Notes under the pieces: generated by a model
Told to the model about the DNA's origin: nothing
The model's input: the letters and a program-made list of their open reading frames with translations, nothing else
Databases searched by the model: none
In this document: one piece after another, positions 46,482 through 58,297 of the stretch
Numbering within the stretch: position 1 is the first letter of the stretch
How the letters are laid out: every line of letters begins with the position of its first letter
Program-made: the position numbers and the translations under genes
From: Hormiphora californensis
Taxonomy: Eukaryota; Ctenophora; Tentaculata; Cydippida; Pleurobrachiidae
DNA: 64,000 nt
NCBI GenBank assembly: GCA_020137815.1
Contig: CM035355.1
Coordinates: 402,451 to 466,450 of the forward strand
Reading direction: 5' to 3'

Positions 46482-47879
46482 AGTGGCAAATTCTTATTTT
46501 TAATTCTACCTACACTTTCCTTGGGGCGTTACATCCTGAACAAAAAACATTATTACTATTTGCTTCTTACTTCCATGAATTAATAAGGCTAAGTAAGTGG
46601 CAGCTTTTAAGAGATCCCCCGTAACTAAAATTTTTTGATAATTCTCAGCTGTACCTACATGAAAAATGGATGTGGTAACTTTACGATAAATATAAATCAC
46701 TCCATCAATAGACAATAATAGATCTACAGAATTGCACAAACTATAAAATGGAAATAATCAACGGGCGTAAATAAGGTTGATATCCATGGTTTCACTATTA
46801 TATTTAGTATGTATCGATGCCATGGTCCTGACTTGTCTTGCTCGCCCTTGTTCTCCCTGTTTTTGAAAAGGGGTTGGACAAAACAATTCAGATCTTGCAG
46901 GCTAATCAGGGTTCTCATAAGGAGCGTGAAACACAACCGCTACCAAACAACTTCTGCATAGTTTTGATGGGTCTGATATTGTTTGACGAAAGAACGTCTT
47001 AGCCTCATTACCCATTGCAGCCTGCAGGCCCCTCTAACGAAGTAATAACATACTGGAGGAATACAGGGGCGAAGCTAGGCTGGGTTCTGTGGGTCCAGAA
47101 CCCACTTTTTGGACAAGAGAAGAGAGGAAAATGGGAAAATTTGCTAAAAAGTGAAAGAATCGGCTAAAAAACAAAAAAGTGAAAAAACGAGCCAATTTTC
47201 AATTGAAAAAAAAAACGCGACGCACGCGCGCGAGAAAGAGCTAATACGGCAGCGCTATTGATCAATATTAATGTAACGCGCGAAAAAATTAAAGAAAACA
47301 AAATTTAATTTTAAGAAAGTGAATTTTTAATTTTATAAATTTCACTTTCTTAAAAAAGATTTAAAAAAACTTTCTTAAGATTTCTGATTTTGTCGTCAAA
47401 TTTTGTTGACCAAACTCCAAAGTCATCTAAAAAATTTCTCGCGATGAAAGTTGTGTCCTAGAAACACATACATTTAACATTTTTTTAGCAAAAAATGTAT
47501 TACCTTACTCTCGTTTTTTTAAGAAACGCTTTAGTAAGAAACTTTTTTTAAGAAACTTTTCAAATGTAAATCACACAATTCAGAGACATCACAACAAAAT
47601 AGAACACCCCTAATTTGTTTAGTTTCTTGATAAAGGAGAAATTCTTTTTGTTTTTGGATTGCTTACACCTGTAGATTCCTAGGAAAAAAGTTTTTTATTT
47701 AAAAGTTTCTTGAAATATGCGAGCTTAATTAACGAGAGTAAGGTATTTCCCTGCCCGGGTGAATGCTTAAAACAGAAACGTCTCTAGTGAGTGGGGGAAT
47801 TCCCCGGGAGATCTCCCTGGGGGAGGCTGTAACCCACATCTAACAATATTTCCATTATATAGAGATCTGATGCCTTACT
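46482..47879. other. Intergenic between divergent PP1-like and FAM210-like genes
   Basis: Should contain two start regions, since the flanking genes are transcribed away from each other. A dispersed-repeat-like stretch (near 47066-47110) and an AT-rich palindromic region at 47300-47360 are visible. A - strand frame at 46506-46739 looks protein-like but has no domain or partner exon. Confidence 0.4.
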
Positions 47880-49825
47880 ATGGCTCTGTGTGTGGCTAGC
47901 AGGGCACTCCCAGCGTTCGTTTTTTCATCCTATCTCCACACTCCGACTAGTGGTGCCAGCAGTACCAGAAGAAGATTCCGGAATGCCTGTCTTGAGTATG
48001 GTATTGTAGGGAGCATAGTACATCTTAGCAATTCACTCCTTACTTTTGGGACCTGCTACCTTGTCGTCACAAAGTGAGTAGAATTCACTTCGAGAGCTCA
48101 ATGAACCGAAATTGATTGGATATGTACCATCATAGCACTGGCAAGTGCCCCGGGCCCAAAAGGGGGGTGTGGGGGCACAGCCCCACCACAAACGGGGGTG
48201 TGGGGGCAGAGCCCCCACCTTAGAAATACCCTCTAACTCAAAAAACAAAAGAGAGAGCACACGCAACACTTCTACACACAAGCGCATGAAAACCTGCCAG
48301 TGCTACTATATACCATTGCAGATTTCGAGGTTTTTGATGGTTTAAAAAAGCATGTTCCAGATGAAGTAGAGAGCTGAAATTTTGTACTCTGAGGGCCCTC
48401 ATATAGGTGAAGAGGCATGCAACTTTTCAGAACGATAGGATGTAAGGTAAAAATTTGCCAGAGGGGTCCCAAAATGCAAAAATGTAAGGAGGGGAGGAGG
48501 GGGAGGACGCTTTTTTATCTTTGAGTGTTCTCCTAAACCACAAATAGTAGAGACTTGCCGTTTGAAACAGTGGTTCCTTACATCATTGCGCTCGGTAATA
48601 GCTGTGTGAGAACTTCGAAATCGCCATAGTTCATTAATTATTCATTAATTGGTCATTAAATATCCATTTTAACCATTGTTGCGATATGACACGACTCAAA
48701 GGTCATAAAGACTTGAAACCGGTGTTAGTCGACGCGGAATGGTCGATTTATGGGGGGTCTTACTCCGGACAAAAATCTCTATCTCGCACCGTTAAGCCGC
48801 TATTTGCATATTTATGTACCTATTCACGATTTTATGCATATTTTCAATATTTTCACTTTGGCTGGTCCTAGAACGTTTTCATGGACATATTTCGTCGAAA
48901 AATAGTCGATTTATGGGGGGTCGTCCCCCGGACAAAAAGTCGTATCTCGCACCGTTTAGCTGTTATTTGCATATTTATGCACCGATTCATGATTTTATGC
49001 ATATTCTAAATATTTCTAGTTCCGCTGGTCCTAGAACGTTTTCATGGACATATTTCGACGCAAAATAGTCGATTTATGGGGGGTCTTACTCGGGACAAAA
49101 ATCTCTATCTCGCACCGTTAAGCCGTTGTTTGCATATTTATGCACCGATTCATGTTTTAATGCATATTCTTAATATTTCCACTTCGGCTGGTCCTAGAAC
49201 GTTTTCATGGACATATTCCGGCGCAGAATAGTCGATTTATGGGGGGTCATTCCCTGGACAAAAAGTCGTATCTCTCACCGTTTAGTCGTTATTCCGGGTT
49301 ATTCGCATATTTATGTACAGTCGGACCCCGATTTAACGGCACCCTCGGGGGAAAGGGTTTTGTCCGTTAAATCGGGGTGTCCGCTAAATCGGGGTAAAAT
49401 ACTGTTAATTTCCTATATCGGGGGAAGATTATCCTTCCGTTAAATCGGGGTGCCGTTAAATCGGGGGCCGTTAAATCGGGGTTCGACTGTATTATTCAAA
49501 TTCGAAAATATGCAGAAATCAGAAAAAATAGCGTTTTCTATTTTATACCAAAAAGAACAGAAATTAAGTCCAAAAACCAATTAAATAAATTAGTTTGGAT
49601 GCCCAGGCCCATGCCCCATGTGGTGTCACGGGGGTAACACCTTTAGGCTACTGTCATAAATGATGGATATCGAGAGAGATGCAAAGGAAATTAGTATAGA
49701 AAGAGTGCGATATAATCAAGAAAGACGGAGAGATAAATAAGAGGAGAGAGAAAAAGAGAGAGATATAGTGAAAGAAACAGTTAGAGAGAAAGAAAGAGAG
49801 AGAGAGAGAGAGAAATAGTGAGAGA

Positions 49826-49865
<40 letters not shown>

Positions 49866-52462
49866 TAGAGATAGACAGATTGAAGGATAACAATTAACGA
49901 GATATGCCGTTAATTATGACAGTAGCCTAAAGGTGTTACCCCCGTGACACCACATGGGCCCGGGCATCCAAACTAATTTATTTAATTGGTTTTTGGACTT
50001 AATCAGAACCAATATATCCTAAAGGCTATATCTAGATCTAAGTTTAACTAAGTTACTATAGTCTCGGCTAAACACAACTGGCGTATGGAAAATAGCAAAC
50101 AATTTCAGCACGAGGGCGCTGCGTAACGCGCTCAGGGGACTGAGCCGCGCCCTTCTACTCGTAGACGGAGTCAACAAAACTTCTTAGACAAATCAAACTT
50201 TCCACAAATACCAACTGAACTTATATTACTTATCATTGCAAAAAAAGAGATATATGAAACACAAGACGACCTTACATTATTGATCCTGGTACGGAAGCCG
50301 GTATCAGGTGACTTCCGGGGCTGCTAATGGGGTCAGGGGTGACAAAGATGTACACTGTACACCCTTCCGGGTACGGAAGCTGGCTTCATGTTACCTAGAT
50401 TTTCTGGACTTCACCTAAATCTCAAATGAAGTAACCGTAAAGTGAAAATTTTCTGCTTGTGTTGTTCAATGAGTTGTATGCTTATAATGTATTGATTGTA
50501 CTTTTATTCCCTCTATCCCCTTCTCTCCATTTCTTTGTTCAATCTTTCAAGGGGGTCGGGGGTCCCCCTTTTTCTCCTTTTTCCCCCTCTCTCTCTTTTC
50601 CCCCTCCCCTCCCCCTCCCCCTCCCCCTCTCTCCTTCTTTTCCCTCTCTCTCCCTCTCTCCTCTCTCTCTCTCTCTCCCGTTCTTATAGTTTCTTTCTCA
50701 ATAACCCATAATTACAATGCACCTATTTTCTAAACTCTATCTAAACGTTGTCTAGACCTTTCCCCCCCTTTCTCTATGTCTTTTTTTTCATTCCCCCCTT
50801 CCCCTTTCTTCCCAAATTCCCCCATCTCTCCTCTCTCTTTTTCCCCTTTTTCTTTTCCTTCTCTATCTCTATCCCCTATCCCCTGTCAGTCCTATTTTCT
50901 GGGCCCCGGTCTCTAAACATCTCTTTTCTCTTTCCCCTCTCTCTATCTCTCTCTCTCTTCTCTCTCTCTTTTTCCCCCTCTCCCCTCCCCTTCCTTTCTT
51001 CTCTCCCCCTCTCCCCCTCTCTCTTTTCCTCTCTCTCTCTTTTCCCCTCTCCCCTCTCCCCCTTTCCCCCTTCCCTTTTTCCCCAATTTTCTATTTTCCC
51101 CTTCCCCGTTCCCACCCTCTCACCCTTTAAAATTTGCCCCTTAATCACAAACAAAAAAAACAAAATTTACCAAAAAACCCCATTTCCGTCCTGTCCAAAC
51201 TCCCCGGGAAAAATCTCTTGCCCTCAGTTTACTGCTCTTTTCAGTGTCGTCATGTCATCATTTACCCCCCCCCCCCCCCCAACTGCAAGATCTAGATTTC
51301 TTGTCAGGCTAGATTGAGTTCATTTATCCCCGGCTTCCCAACTTCAAGACCTATAATTCCTGGTAAACTAGCTTGTTTTCTTTCCCCCAACTTCAAGACT
51401 AGAGGACCTGACAAACTAGCTTGTGTTCATTTCTCCCTCCCCCAACTGCAAGACCTATAGAGTTCCTGGCAAACTAGTTTGTGTTCATCCCCCGCCCCTA
51501 ACTTCAAAAACCTAGATCTAGAGTTCCTGGTAAAACTAGCGTGTGTTCATTCTCTCCTCCAACTACAAGACCTAGAGAGTTCCTGGTAAACTAGCTCTTG
51601 TGTTCATTTCTCCCTCCCCCAACTGCAAGACCTAGAGGTCCTGGCAAACTAGCTTGTGTTCATTTCTTTACTTTAATTTCAAAACCTAGAGTTTCATGCA
51701 AAACTAGCTTGTGTCCATTCCCCTCTCCCAATTGCAAGACCTAGAGTTCATGCAAAACTAGCTTGTGTTCATTTCCCTTCTCCAACTGCAAGACCTAGAG
51801 TTCATGGCAGACTAGAGAGAGACAGGGAGAGAAAGGGAAGAAAAAGGGAGTGAGCGAGAGAAAAGGAGAGATGGGGGTGATTGTAAAAGAGATTTACAGC
51901 ATGAAATGAGAGAAAATTATAAAGGACCTATCATGATTATAATGAATGAAACTAAAGAGAATCCTTCTCATGATCAGGGCTCAGGCTAAGCCAACTTCAA
52001 GGAGAATATAGAGCCCGGTCAGCGGATCACAGGGATAGGGGAGCGGAGATGTGTGAGTGTACCCAATTAGATCCCAATCTCGACTTGACGGAGGGCGCGA
52101 TAATTCGAGATCTCTACAGTGCTGAAATTGTATTTTATTTTCCGTACGCCAGTTGTGTTTAGGTCTCACTTTAATCACTTTATAAAAGTTACTACCTTTC
52201 TGATTGCTATCAACGTTTCAGATTCGGTGACATTGAAGGAGTGTTGGAGCGGCTGCAGGTGGCCGGCTCTAGTTCCGATATAATGGCAGGTGCACCCGGT
52301 CTGAATTTCATCATAACCCTCGGCCTCTACAAAACGCTTTTACCAATGAGACTGTCCTTGACAGGTGTGGGTACATGGAGTATTGTGAGGTATTATCGGT
52401 GTAGGAAGCAGAAGAAGATGGAGAAGCTGGCAGCAATGCAACAATACCATCATCAACAATAA
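47880..52462 (+). CDS. FAM210 (DUF1279)-like mitochondrial membrane protein
   Basis: Two exons, 47880-48073 and 52222-52462, join in phase (AA|A) to about 145 residues. The N-terminus MALCVASRALPAFVFSSYLH, with RRRF at 31-34, is basic and lacks acidic residues, like a mitochondrial targeting peptide. DUF1279 follows: EYGIVGSIVHLSNSLLTFGT (first membrane segment), then FGDIEGVLERL, then GAPGLNFIITLGLYKTLLPM and RLSLTGVGTWSIVRYYR (second membrane segment), and a basic coiled tail KKMEKLAAMQQYHHQQ. FAM210A/B proteins sit in the inner mitochondrial membrane and affect mitochondrial translation and metabolism. The assignment rests on the overall pattern and size. The 4.1 kb intron holds a 163 bp satellite, two MITEs and a minisatellite. 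Confidence 0.8.
48140..48480. repeat. Interspersed repeat with GGGGGTGTGGGGGC palindromes
   Basis: GGGGTGTGGGGGCACAGCCC and a second near-copy lie at 48160-48215. They are followed by a segment (AGCTGAAATTTTGTACTC) shared with 1470-1560 in the Rab intron. Confidence 0.6.
48690..49316. repeat. 163 bp satellite, about 3.8 copies
   Basis: TCGATTTATGGGGGGTC occurs at 48743, 48906, 49069 and 49232, exactly 163 bp apart. Copies 1 and 3 share ACAAAAATCTCTATCTC while copies 2 and 4 share ACAAAAAGTCGTATCTC, which indicates a 326 bp higher-order dimer. Confidence 0.92.
49319..49489. mobile_element. 171 bp Tc1/mariner-pogo-type MITE
   Basis: Ends are CAGTCGGACCCCGATTTAAC and GTTAAATCGGGGTTCGACTG, inverted and flanked by TA on both sides (49317-49318 and 49490-49491). 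Internal copies of GTTAAATCGGGG repeat the terminal sequence. TA duplication and CAGTCG-type ends are typical of pogo/Tigger-like families. It lies at the right edge of the satellite. Confidence 0.82.
49564..50003. mobile_element. 440 bp MITE with about 95 bp inverted ends
   Basis: The left arm TTAAGTCCAAAAACCAATTA continues through GGTGTCACGGGGGTAACACC and TACTGTCATAA. The right arm is its near-exact complement, ending TTTTTGGACTTAAT. The centre is a GA microsatellite. The tips resemble 2270-2530 (TTAAGCCAAAAAC). Confidence 0.88.
50004..51289. other. Intronic pyrimidine-rich stretch
   Basis: Dominated by C/T-rich low-complexity sequence at 50510-51130. The long frames here (189 codons at 50748-51317) are composition artefacts. 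Confidence 0.6.
51290..51815. repeat. About 50-65 bp irregular minisatellite
   Basis: Nine or so variants of a unit containing CAACTGCAAGACCTAGAG, TTCCTGGCAAACTAGCTTG and TGTTCATTTC, in the FAM210-like intron. Confidence 0.85.
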
Positions 52463-52892
52463 TTGGAGGGGAGCAATCAGGGGGAGCAATCATCAACAAT
52501 AATTGAACTCTTTTGGTAGCGACCCTATTCGGTGATCGTGTTTTGGCATAGTTTAATACGCTATTTGATAAGGTATGTATTGTATGTGCTAGCAGCTATA
52601 GAGAGGGGGCTACCCGCTACCCCGAAGTGAAAAAAGACAAAACAAAAAATAGTGTGTATGTATGGGTTTTTTTAATTTAAAATGAGAGAATAGAGATCTA
52701 CCTACCATTTATAAGTCATTACTCATTAGCAGTAGTAATTAATATTATTATTATAACCGTTTCGTATACCATCTTCTCTCGATTTACTTGTTGAAGGAAG
52801 GGTATGACGTATGTGCCCGTTATTTCTAGAGGCATGGTGTATATCGAGAGCTGGCTGATCTATATTTGTGTCACTGACAATAAAAGTTATCA

Positions 52893-53030
52893 AATTATGT
52901 TCTTCCAATGTCTTTCATTATGTTTTGTCCCACCCAATAAGTTGCCTAAATACCAATATACCCTGTTATAGCTGCAGAATATGGTCAGTCAAAGAGGTAT
53001 TTAAGAACTCTTCTTTTGCTCATAGTGATG
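52893..53030 (+). pseudogene. Duplicated remnant of the kinase gene's 5' end
   Basis: This 100-base stretch ending in GAATATGGTCAGT is nearly identical to 55526-55625, which covers the 5' flank and first codons of the kinase. The rest of exon 1 is deleted, but a diverged piece of intron 1 (TTCTTCTTTTGCT) follows. It precedes no kinase exon, so it is a non-functional copy. Confidence 0.8.
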
Positions 53031-53257
53031 GTCCTAACTTAGCTTAGGACGGTCTGTATGTACGGGTTTCGATACCGTTTCTCCACATAACAAGCGGCCG
53101 CGTTAGGACAACACAAATTTACTACTAATATCTGAGTTATTAACTATTAAGTCGAAATTTGCTTGATGCCAAATAATGTTCAAGTAAGGACCATTTATTG
53201 AATACGAAAACGTATTTATCGCCCTTGTCAGAAAGGAGGGGATGTGCAATGAGTCTC

Positions 53258-53677
<420 letters not shown>

Positions 53678-54600
53678 CAACACACTGTGGTACATCACTG
53701 GACCACAATCCATCCTCCTGACAAGTCATTGTTGCATTTCCCACAAGGTTATAGTTGGCAACACATTCGATAGTGGCAGTTGTCCCTATTGGTGAGTCAG
53801 TCCAGTTTCCTTGTGTTGATCCCTCAACGGTAAAGGCAAGACAGTCGACTGGTAAAGAATTGTGTGTTAGGTGATTATATGTTATGGAAAGCTTGGGTAG
53901 ACGTTGTAGTTGAAATAGCTTGCGTGATATAAAACTAAAACCACGTGCTGTGCAGTACTTTAATAAGTAATACACCTTGATTTATACCCTCACCTGCTTT
54001 GTAGAAGTCAGACGCTGTGTCAACAAAATAATCTCCATTATCCTCAAATGATATCTGCTCCACAACATCACCATCCCACCTTGTAACACAGTAGCTATCT
54101 GAACTATCTGCGAACAGGTAGTTCACCAATTCCATATTGTTACATGTGATGATCATGGCGGTCTCTGTTTTGGCGATCGTCCAAATTTTTTCAACCTCTA
54201 CCGGGGGTTGCACTGGCAGGTCTACGAAGCCGGGGGTGCACAAGTTTATCATATACTGCATTGGGGAGGAGAACAGCACATACACAACGCTGATCCAACT
54301 GCTGTCATTGCCGTACAAATTCACATTGGTCAACTCATCACTGCCTAGGGTAGAGTTCGTCTTTATCTGGAGAGGTGTTCCCTCCAGATCCCAGGGTATC
54401 TTTACATTCAGCTCTACAGCTGTCCAGTCTGAAATACAATAAATATACTATGAACCACTAAACATAATTATGTACACAAATAATACATAAAGATAATTAT
54501 GTACATTTGTCGTGATATTATCATGATTATGTGACGAACCTGTGAGAACAACTGTTCCACACAATGCAGCTGTGGAGAGAAGGATCAGGAGACGTTTCAT
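53678..54600 (-). CDS. Secreted protein with a novel N-terminal domain and a sushi (CCP) domain, 5' part
   Basis: Exons (- strand) are 54540-54600, 53994-54428 and 53678-53848. All junctions are phase 1, as in shuffled extracellular modules. Exon 1 is a signal peptide (MKRLLILLSTAALCGTVVLT). Exon 2 (145 residues) starts DWTAVELNVKIPWDLEGTPL and includes CNNMELVNYLF and CVTRWDGD. I do not recognise it with certainty: it is a beta-rich, lectin-like or FAMeT-like candidate. Exon 3 is a complete sushi/CCP domain with the four expected cysteines (DCLAF, TIECV, MTCQ, PQC) and the conserved Trp of GLWSSDVPQC. The protein is probably secreted or, if a later exon adds a helix, a cell-surface recognition receptor. 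No later exon or stop is recognised before 52463, so the 3' end is missing here or lost. Confidence 0.8.
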
Positions 54601-54899
54601 GTTAACACACTTGATAGAAGAGGGTGTTACAATACTGGGGTAAGGGGTTAACTTACGGCTTCCAAAGAGCTAAAAATTTTGCAAAGTCTAACACGGTACT
54701 CAGAAATTTAAGAAGAAGAGTACTCAGTACGGCTAAGGACTAAGTCTAATGGGAAGGAAATCTCAAACCAGGGAGAGGCAAAGATATAAGGAGGAAGCGA
54801 GATTTAGCTTGTTGTACTGCACTGGGAACTCTAAAAGGACATGATTATTTGCATTATAATGTTAAAACATAACGCTGAATTTCCATGGGCAGGGACAAA

Positions 54900-54975
54900 T
54901 CATTGCAACGAGTCAGCCAATGGCGTGCTAGAATGAACAGCCTGTTCCTCACGTGACAGATTTTCAGCCAATGGG
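54900..54975. promoter_or_regulatory. Shared CCAAT / CACGTGA promoter block
   Basis: CAGCCAATGGCG (54914) and CAGCCAATGGGA (54966) flank CTCACGTGACAG (54950). The block lies between the sushi gene (start 54600, leftward) and the kinase (start 55617, rightward), so it may drive one or both. The arrangement mirrors the block at 35160-35290. Confidence 0.5.
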
Positions 54976-55388
54976 AGAAGGCTGCGATCATTCGTTAACA
55001 GTGAACAGAGTCTAGCCCAAGGAGATAAGAGGAATTGAAGAGAGGGAGATACTAGATAGTAGACTAGATATTAGACTAGCTAGTAGACTAGATAGTAGAC
55101 CTAGTAGGGAGCTAATGGGACTCAGCTGACCTTACTTAGTTTGGGGAATCGGGTGAAATAATTGCACGTAGAGATGGATATGGATGTACAAAATGCAAAC
55201 AGAAAATGGAAACGAACGATTCAGGAATTTCCAAGTTATCTAACAATATCTAATGAAAACTGTTTCGAAGGCACTGCTTACGAACTTTATAAATCAGGTA
55301 CCCAGTCTTTCGTCTTATTCCAGTGCCCAGACTATCCCGGATCCCCTCTCTTTCTTGCATCAAACTTCTGACCTGCAAATCTGGCTCT

Positions 55389-55431
55389 CCACTACACGCA
55401 CCACTCCATGTGGCAGTGGTGCGTGTAGTGG
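55389..55431. repeat. Perfect 17 bp hairpin in the divergent promoter
   Basis: CCACTACACGCACCACT, 9-base loop, then AGTGGTGCGTGTAGTGG, with no mismatches. Confidence 0.85.
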
Positions 55432-55616
55432 ACCGAGAGAGAGAGAGAGACAGAGAGAGAGACAGAGAGAGAGAGAGATATGGATATAAGTAGAGAGAGA
55501 AAGAGAGAGAGAAAATAGACAATTATCAAATGATGTTCTTCCAATGTCTTTCATTATGTTTTGTCCCACCCAATAAGTAACCTAAATACCAATATACCCT
55601 GTTATAGCTACAGAAT

Positions 55617-57142
55617 ATGGTCAGTACTAATGGAGCCCCGCTTGCCCCCAGACCAGCTGTTGAAGAGGTAAGGACTAGTTCTAGAGTTCTTCTTTTGCTG
55701 GTCTCAAGTGGTAGTGATTTTAGAAAGTTGGCAATTTCTAATATCTATTAGGCACTAAGAGATAAAGTTCACGAGATTAAAATCCCGAACATGCCTGAAG
55801 CCCCGATAATCTACCACTTGCCGAAGTCACTTGAGAGGTGGAGGGTGGTCGGTCATGGTTCGTTTGGTACTGTTTTTCATTATGAGGATAAGGAGTTTTC
55901 AGGACTTGATTTGGCCATCAAGACATTCGAAGTTGTTCATCTCCGTAAGTAGATTGTAGAATATTGTAGAAGATGTCTTTACCTCAACATTTCACAAACA
56001 ACAAGCAGATGCCCATGATGATATCAAGCCGGACACATTTGGAAGTCTAAAACTGTAGCTTTTAGAGTATGCTTTTAAATCTAGATTCCGGCTTGGAATT
56101 AGGCTAAGAGTCCGTTAGACTTAGAGTCCACCAGCCCATGGTATAATAATAATACATCATTGATCAGTTGACTATGAAGGAGAGAAGAAGGAGATTGAGG
56201 ACATGATACGAGACAGTTTGTACCACAATAATATCATCAGACACTACACATCTCTAGAGCTGGAGGTTACCTGTGGAACAAACCCAGGGTAGGTTACTGG
56301 TGGGGGGGGGGGGGGCGGCTGAAATTTTTGAAGTTTGAAGTTTTCCACCCTACTTTTTGAGTTTTTGAAGTTTTTGAAGTTGACTTCAAAAACTCTAAAC
56401 TACTTTTATATGCTATCAGTGACTTTTATTACACTTGTTTAGGTTAGTTTCATGCTTAATACATATTGTGGCAAAGTTATCCGTCCTTGTCTGCCCTTTT
56501 TCTAGCACAAATTAGGATATTTACAATGATTCCTAGCCATGAAATCCAAGGCACAATTTGGTGTAAAAAATTTAATTTTCTTGTAAAAACAAATTTAATT
56601 TTCATTCTCAAAAACTCAAAAAATTGCCTAGAAATTGCTAAGAAAGTGTTTAAAAATTATGAATTAAATTTTCAAAAAATTTTTTTGGGGCCACACCCAT
56701 TTTTCGAGTTTCACAAAATGAAAATTTTTTATGAAGGGAGTAGTGAATCAGCGGCCTCGAGTTAGTGGGGGTACGTGCCAAAATGAACTCTCCACCTCAT
56801 CTAATTCGAGGGATAATGGGATATTTTCATAATTTTGTGTGTGCGCATTACTTTTTTTGGGCTAGACCAGTTTTGATGGTTTCTGGGTGCCTATAGGATT
56901 TTTAAAGGGGTGTATCTTGTTCGGAATATGCAAGTTTATACATATATTATGTATAAGAGTTATGAAGCAACATAGGGCCTATCTCCAACGGTTTAGGAGA
57001 TATGAGTTTTTGAAGTTTTTGAAGTTTTCCACCCTAGGTTATACAGCCTCGAGCATAAGACGAGAGAAGCTGAGAGAGAAGAGAGAGAGAGAGAGAACGC
57101 TCGAGAGATAGAGAGGAGCTCCATCTCCTCTGCTACTCACTC

Positions 57143-57212
<70 letters not shown>

Positions 57213-58297
57213 CCTCCCTCACTCTCTCACACACACTTCTTTACCCCGCAGGAAAGTATTTTGTATCTTTATGGACCATGTTCGAGGGGGAACTCTTCAA
57301 AACAGGATAAGGACTCAGGGCCTTCCTGGTCTACCACCCGACACCATCAAAGATTTCGCCTTCCAAATTCTCAGTGGTCTAGCATTCATGCACAGTAATC
57401 GAATAATCCACAGGTATAGTTATTATAATACCATGCGTACTACTTACATCAATAACTTATAGAACGAGGTCTTGGCCCGAAAGTTGTACATTGTACAACA
57501 GCTCAGGCGTAACATAATTGCACTGAGTCACATTGCACTGAGTCACATTGCAATGTGACACAGTGCATTGAGTGAAATTGATGTAGTACTGTTAGTGAAT
57601 TAGGGCATCTTAGTAAACGATGGGTTGACGTGACACAATATAGACAACACCATTATTACAGGGATCTAAAGGATAACAATATCCTGATAACGCAAGACAA
57701 TGTCTTGAAAATAGCAGACTTTGGGATCTCCAAATCTTTCACGCCTAACAATTCATCTTGTTACCTCAGCCAGGTACGAAACAGTTTTTCCTTTATTGTC
57801 TGTCAGAGCATTGGCCGGACACTGACGTCTGACAGTTTATTGTCGCACAAGATGTTAGTTGTTTTCTCATTGGTTACGAAATAACCCCTCACTTCTCAGA
57901 CTATAGATCAGGGGTAATTCTGTAAATTTGATTTGTACAACTCTGCTAATGGCTAATCCCTCCTCCCCACCAGGAGTGTGGAAATGTGTTTTGGAGAGCC
58001 CCAGAACTCATGAAGGGAGAGGGAGGGGGCCGAAGAGCTGACGTGTGGTCCCTGGGTCTCCTAGTTTACAAAATGGCCACAGGGGACCACCTGTTTGATT
58101 GTGAGCGGCCAGAACTAGCTCTAGCGATCAGAGATTTGAAACCGGAGGATATTGATCTTAACCTAAGGGAATGTGATACGGCAAGTGATCTGACACGACT
58201 CGTTAAGCTTTGTCTGAAACAAGACCCAGAAGATCGGCCTTACTCCTTTGATTTGATTAAGGATGATATGTTTTCTCACCAAAGAGGACTTGACTAG
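55617..58297 (+). CDS. Compact STE/MAP3K-like protein kinase, complete (6 exons)
   Basis: Exons 55617-55667, 55752-55944, 56168-56288, 57252-57413, 57662-57773 and 57974-58297 join in phase to about 320 residues ending in TAG. The protein is little more than a kinase domain. The glycine loop is VGHGSFGTV (about 50-58), the ATP lysine is in LAIK (Lys74), and the alpha-C glutamate is in EKKEIEDMI. The catalytic loop is HRDLKDNN (His175-Asp177) and DFG starts at Asp195. An activation segment with NSSCYLSQ leads into WRAPELM and DVWSLGLLVYKMATG. All catalytic residues are present, so it should be active. RD and a GGTL hinge (DHVRGGTLQNRI) suggest the STE11/MEKK neighbourhood, but NEK-like is possible. 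There is no regulatory domain. The start ATG sits just after a stretch duplicated at 52893-53030. Confidence 0.9.
56300..57050. repeat. Intronic element with TTTTTGAAGTTTTTGAAG ends
   Basis: GAAGTTTTCCACCCTA with nearby GAGTTTTTGAAGTTTTTGAA occurs at both ends (near 56337-56375 and 57003-57037). The AT-rich interior has no domain-bearing frame. It is probably a non-autonomous insertion in kinase intron 3. Confidence 0.5.
57130..57235. repeat. (CT)n microsatellite before kinase exon 4
   Basis: A long CT tract ends about 20 bases before the acceptor at 57251 and may serve as an extended polypyrimidine tract. Confidence 0.85.

Noticed and set aside
53035-53100. tRNA-like GGGTTTCGATACC motif
   Set aside because: I could not fit acceptor, D and anticodon stems around it.
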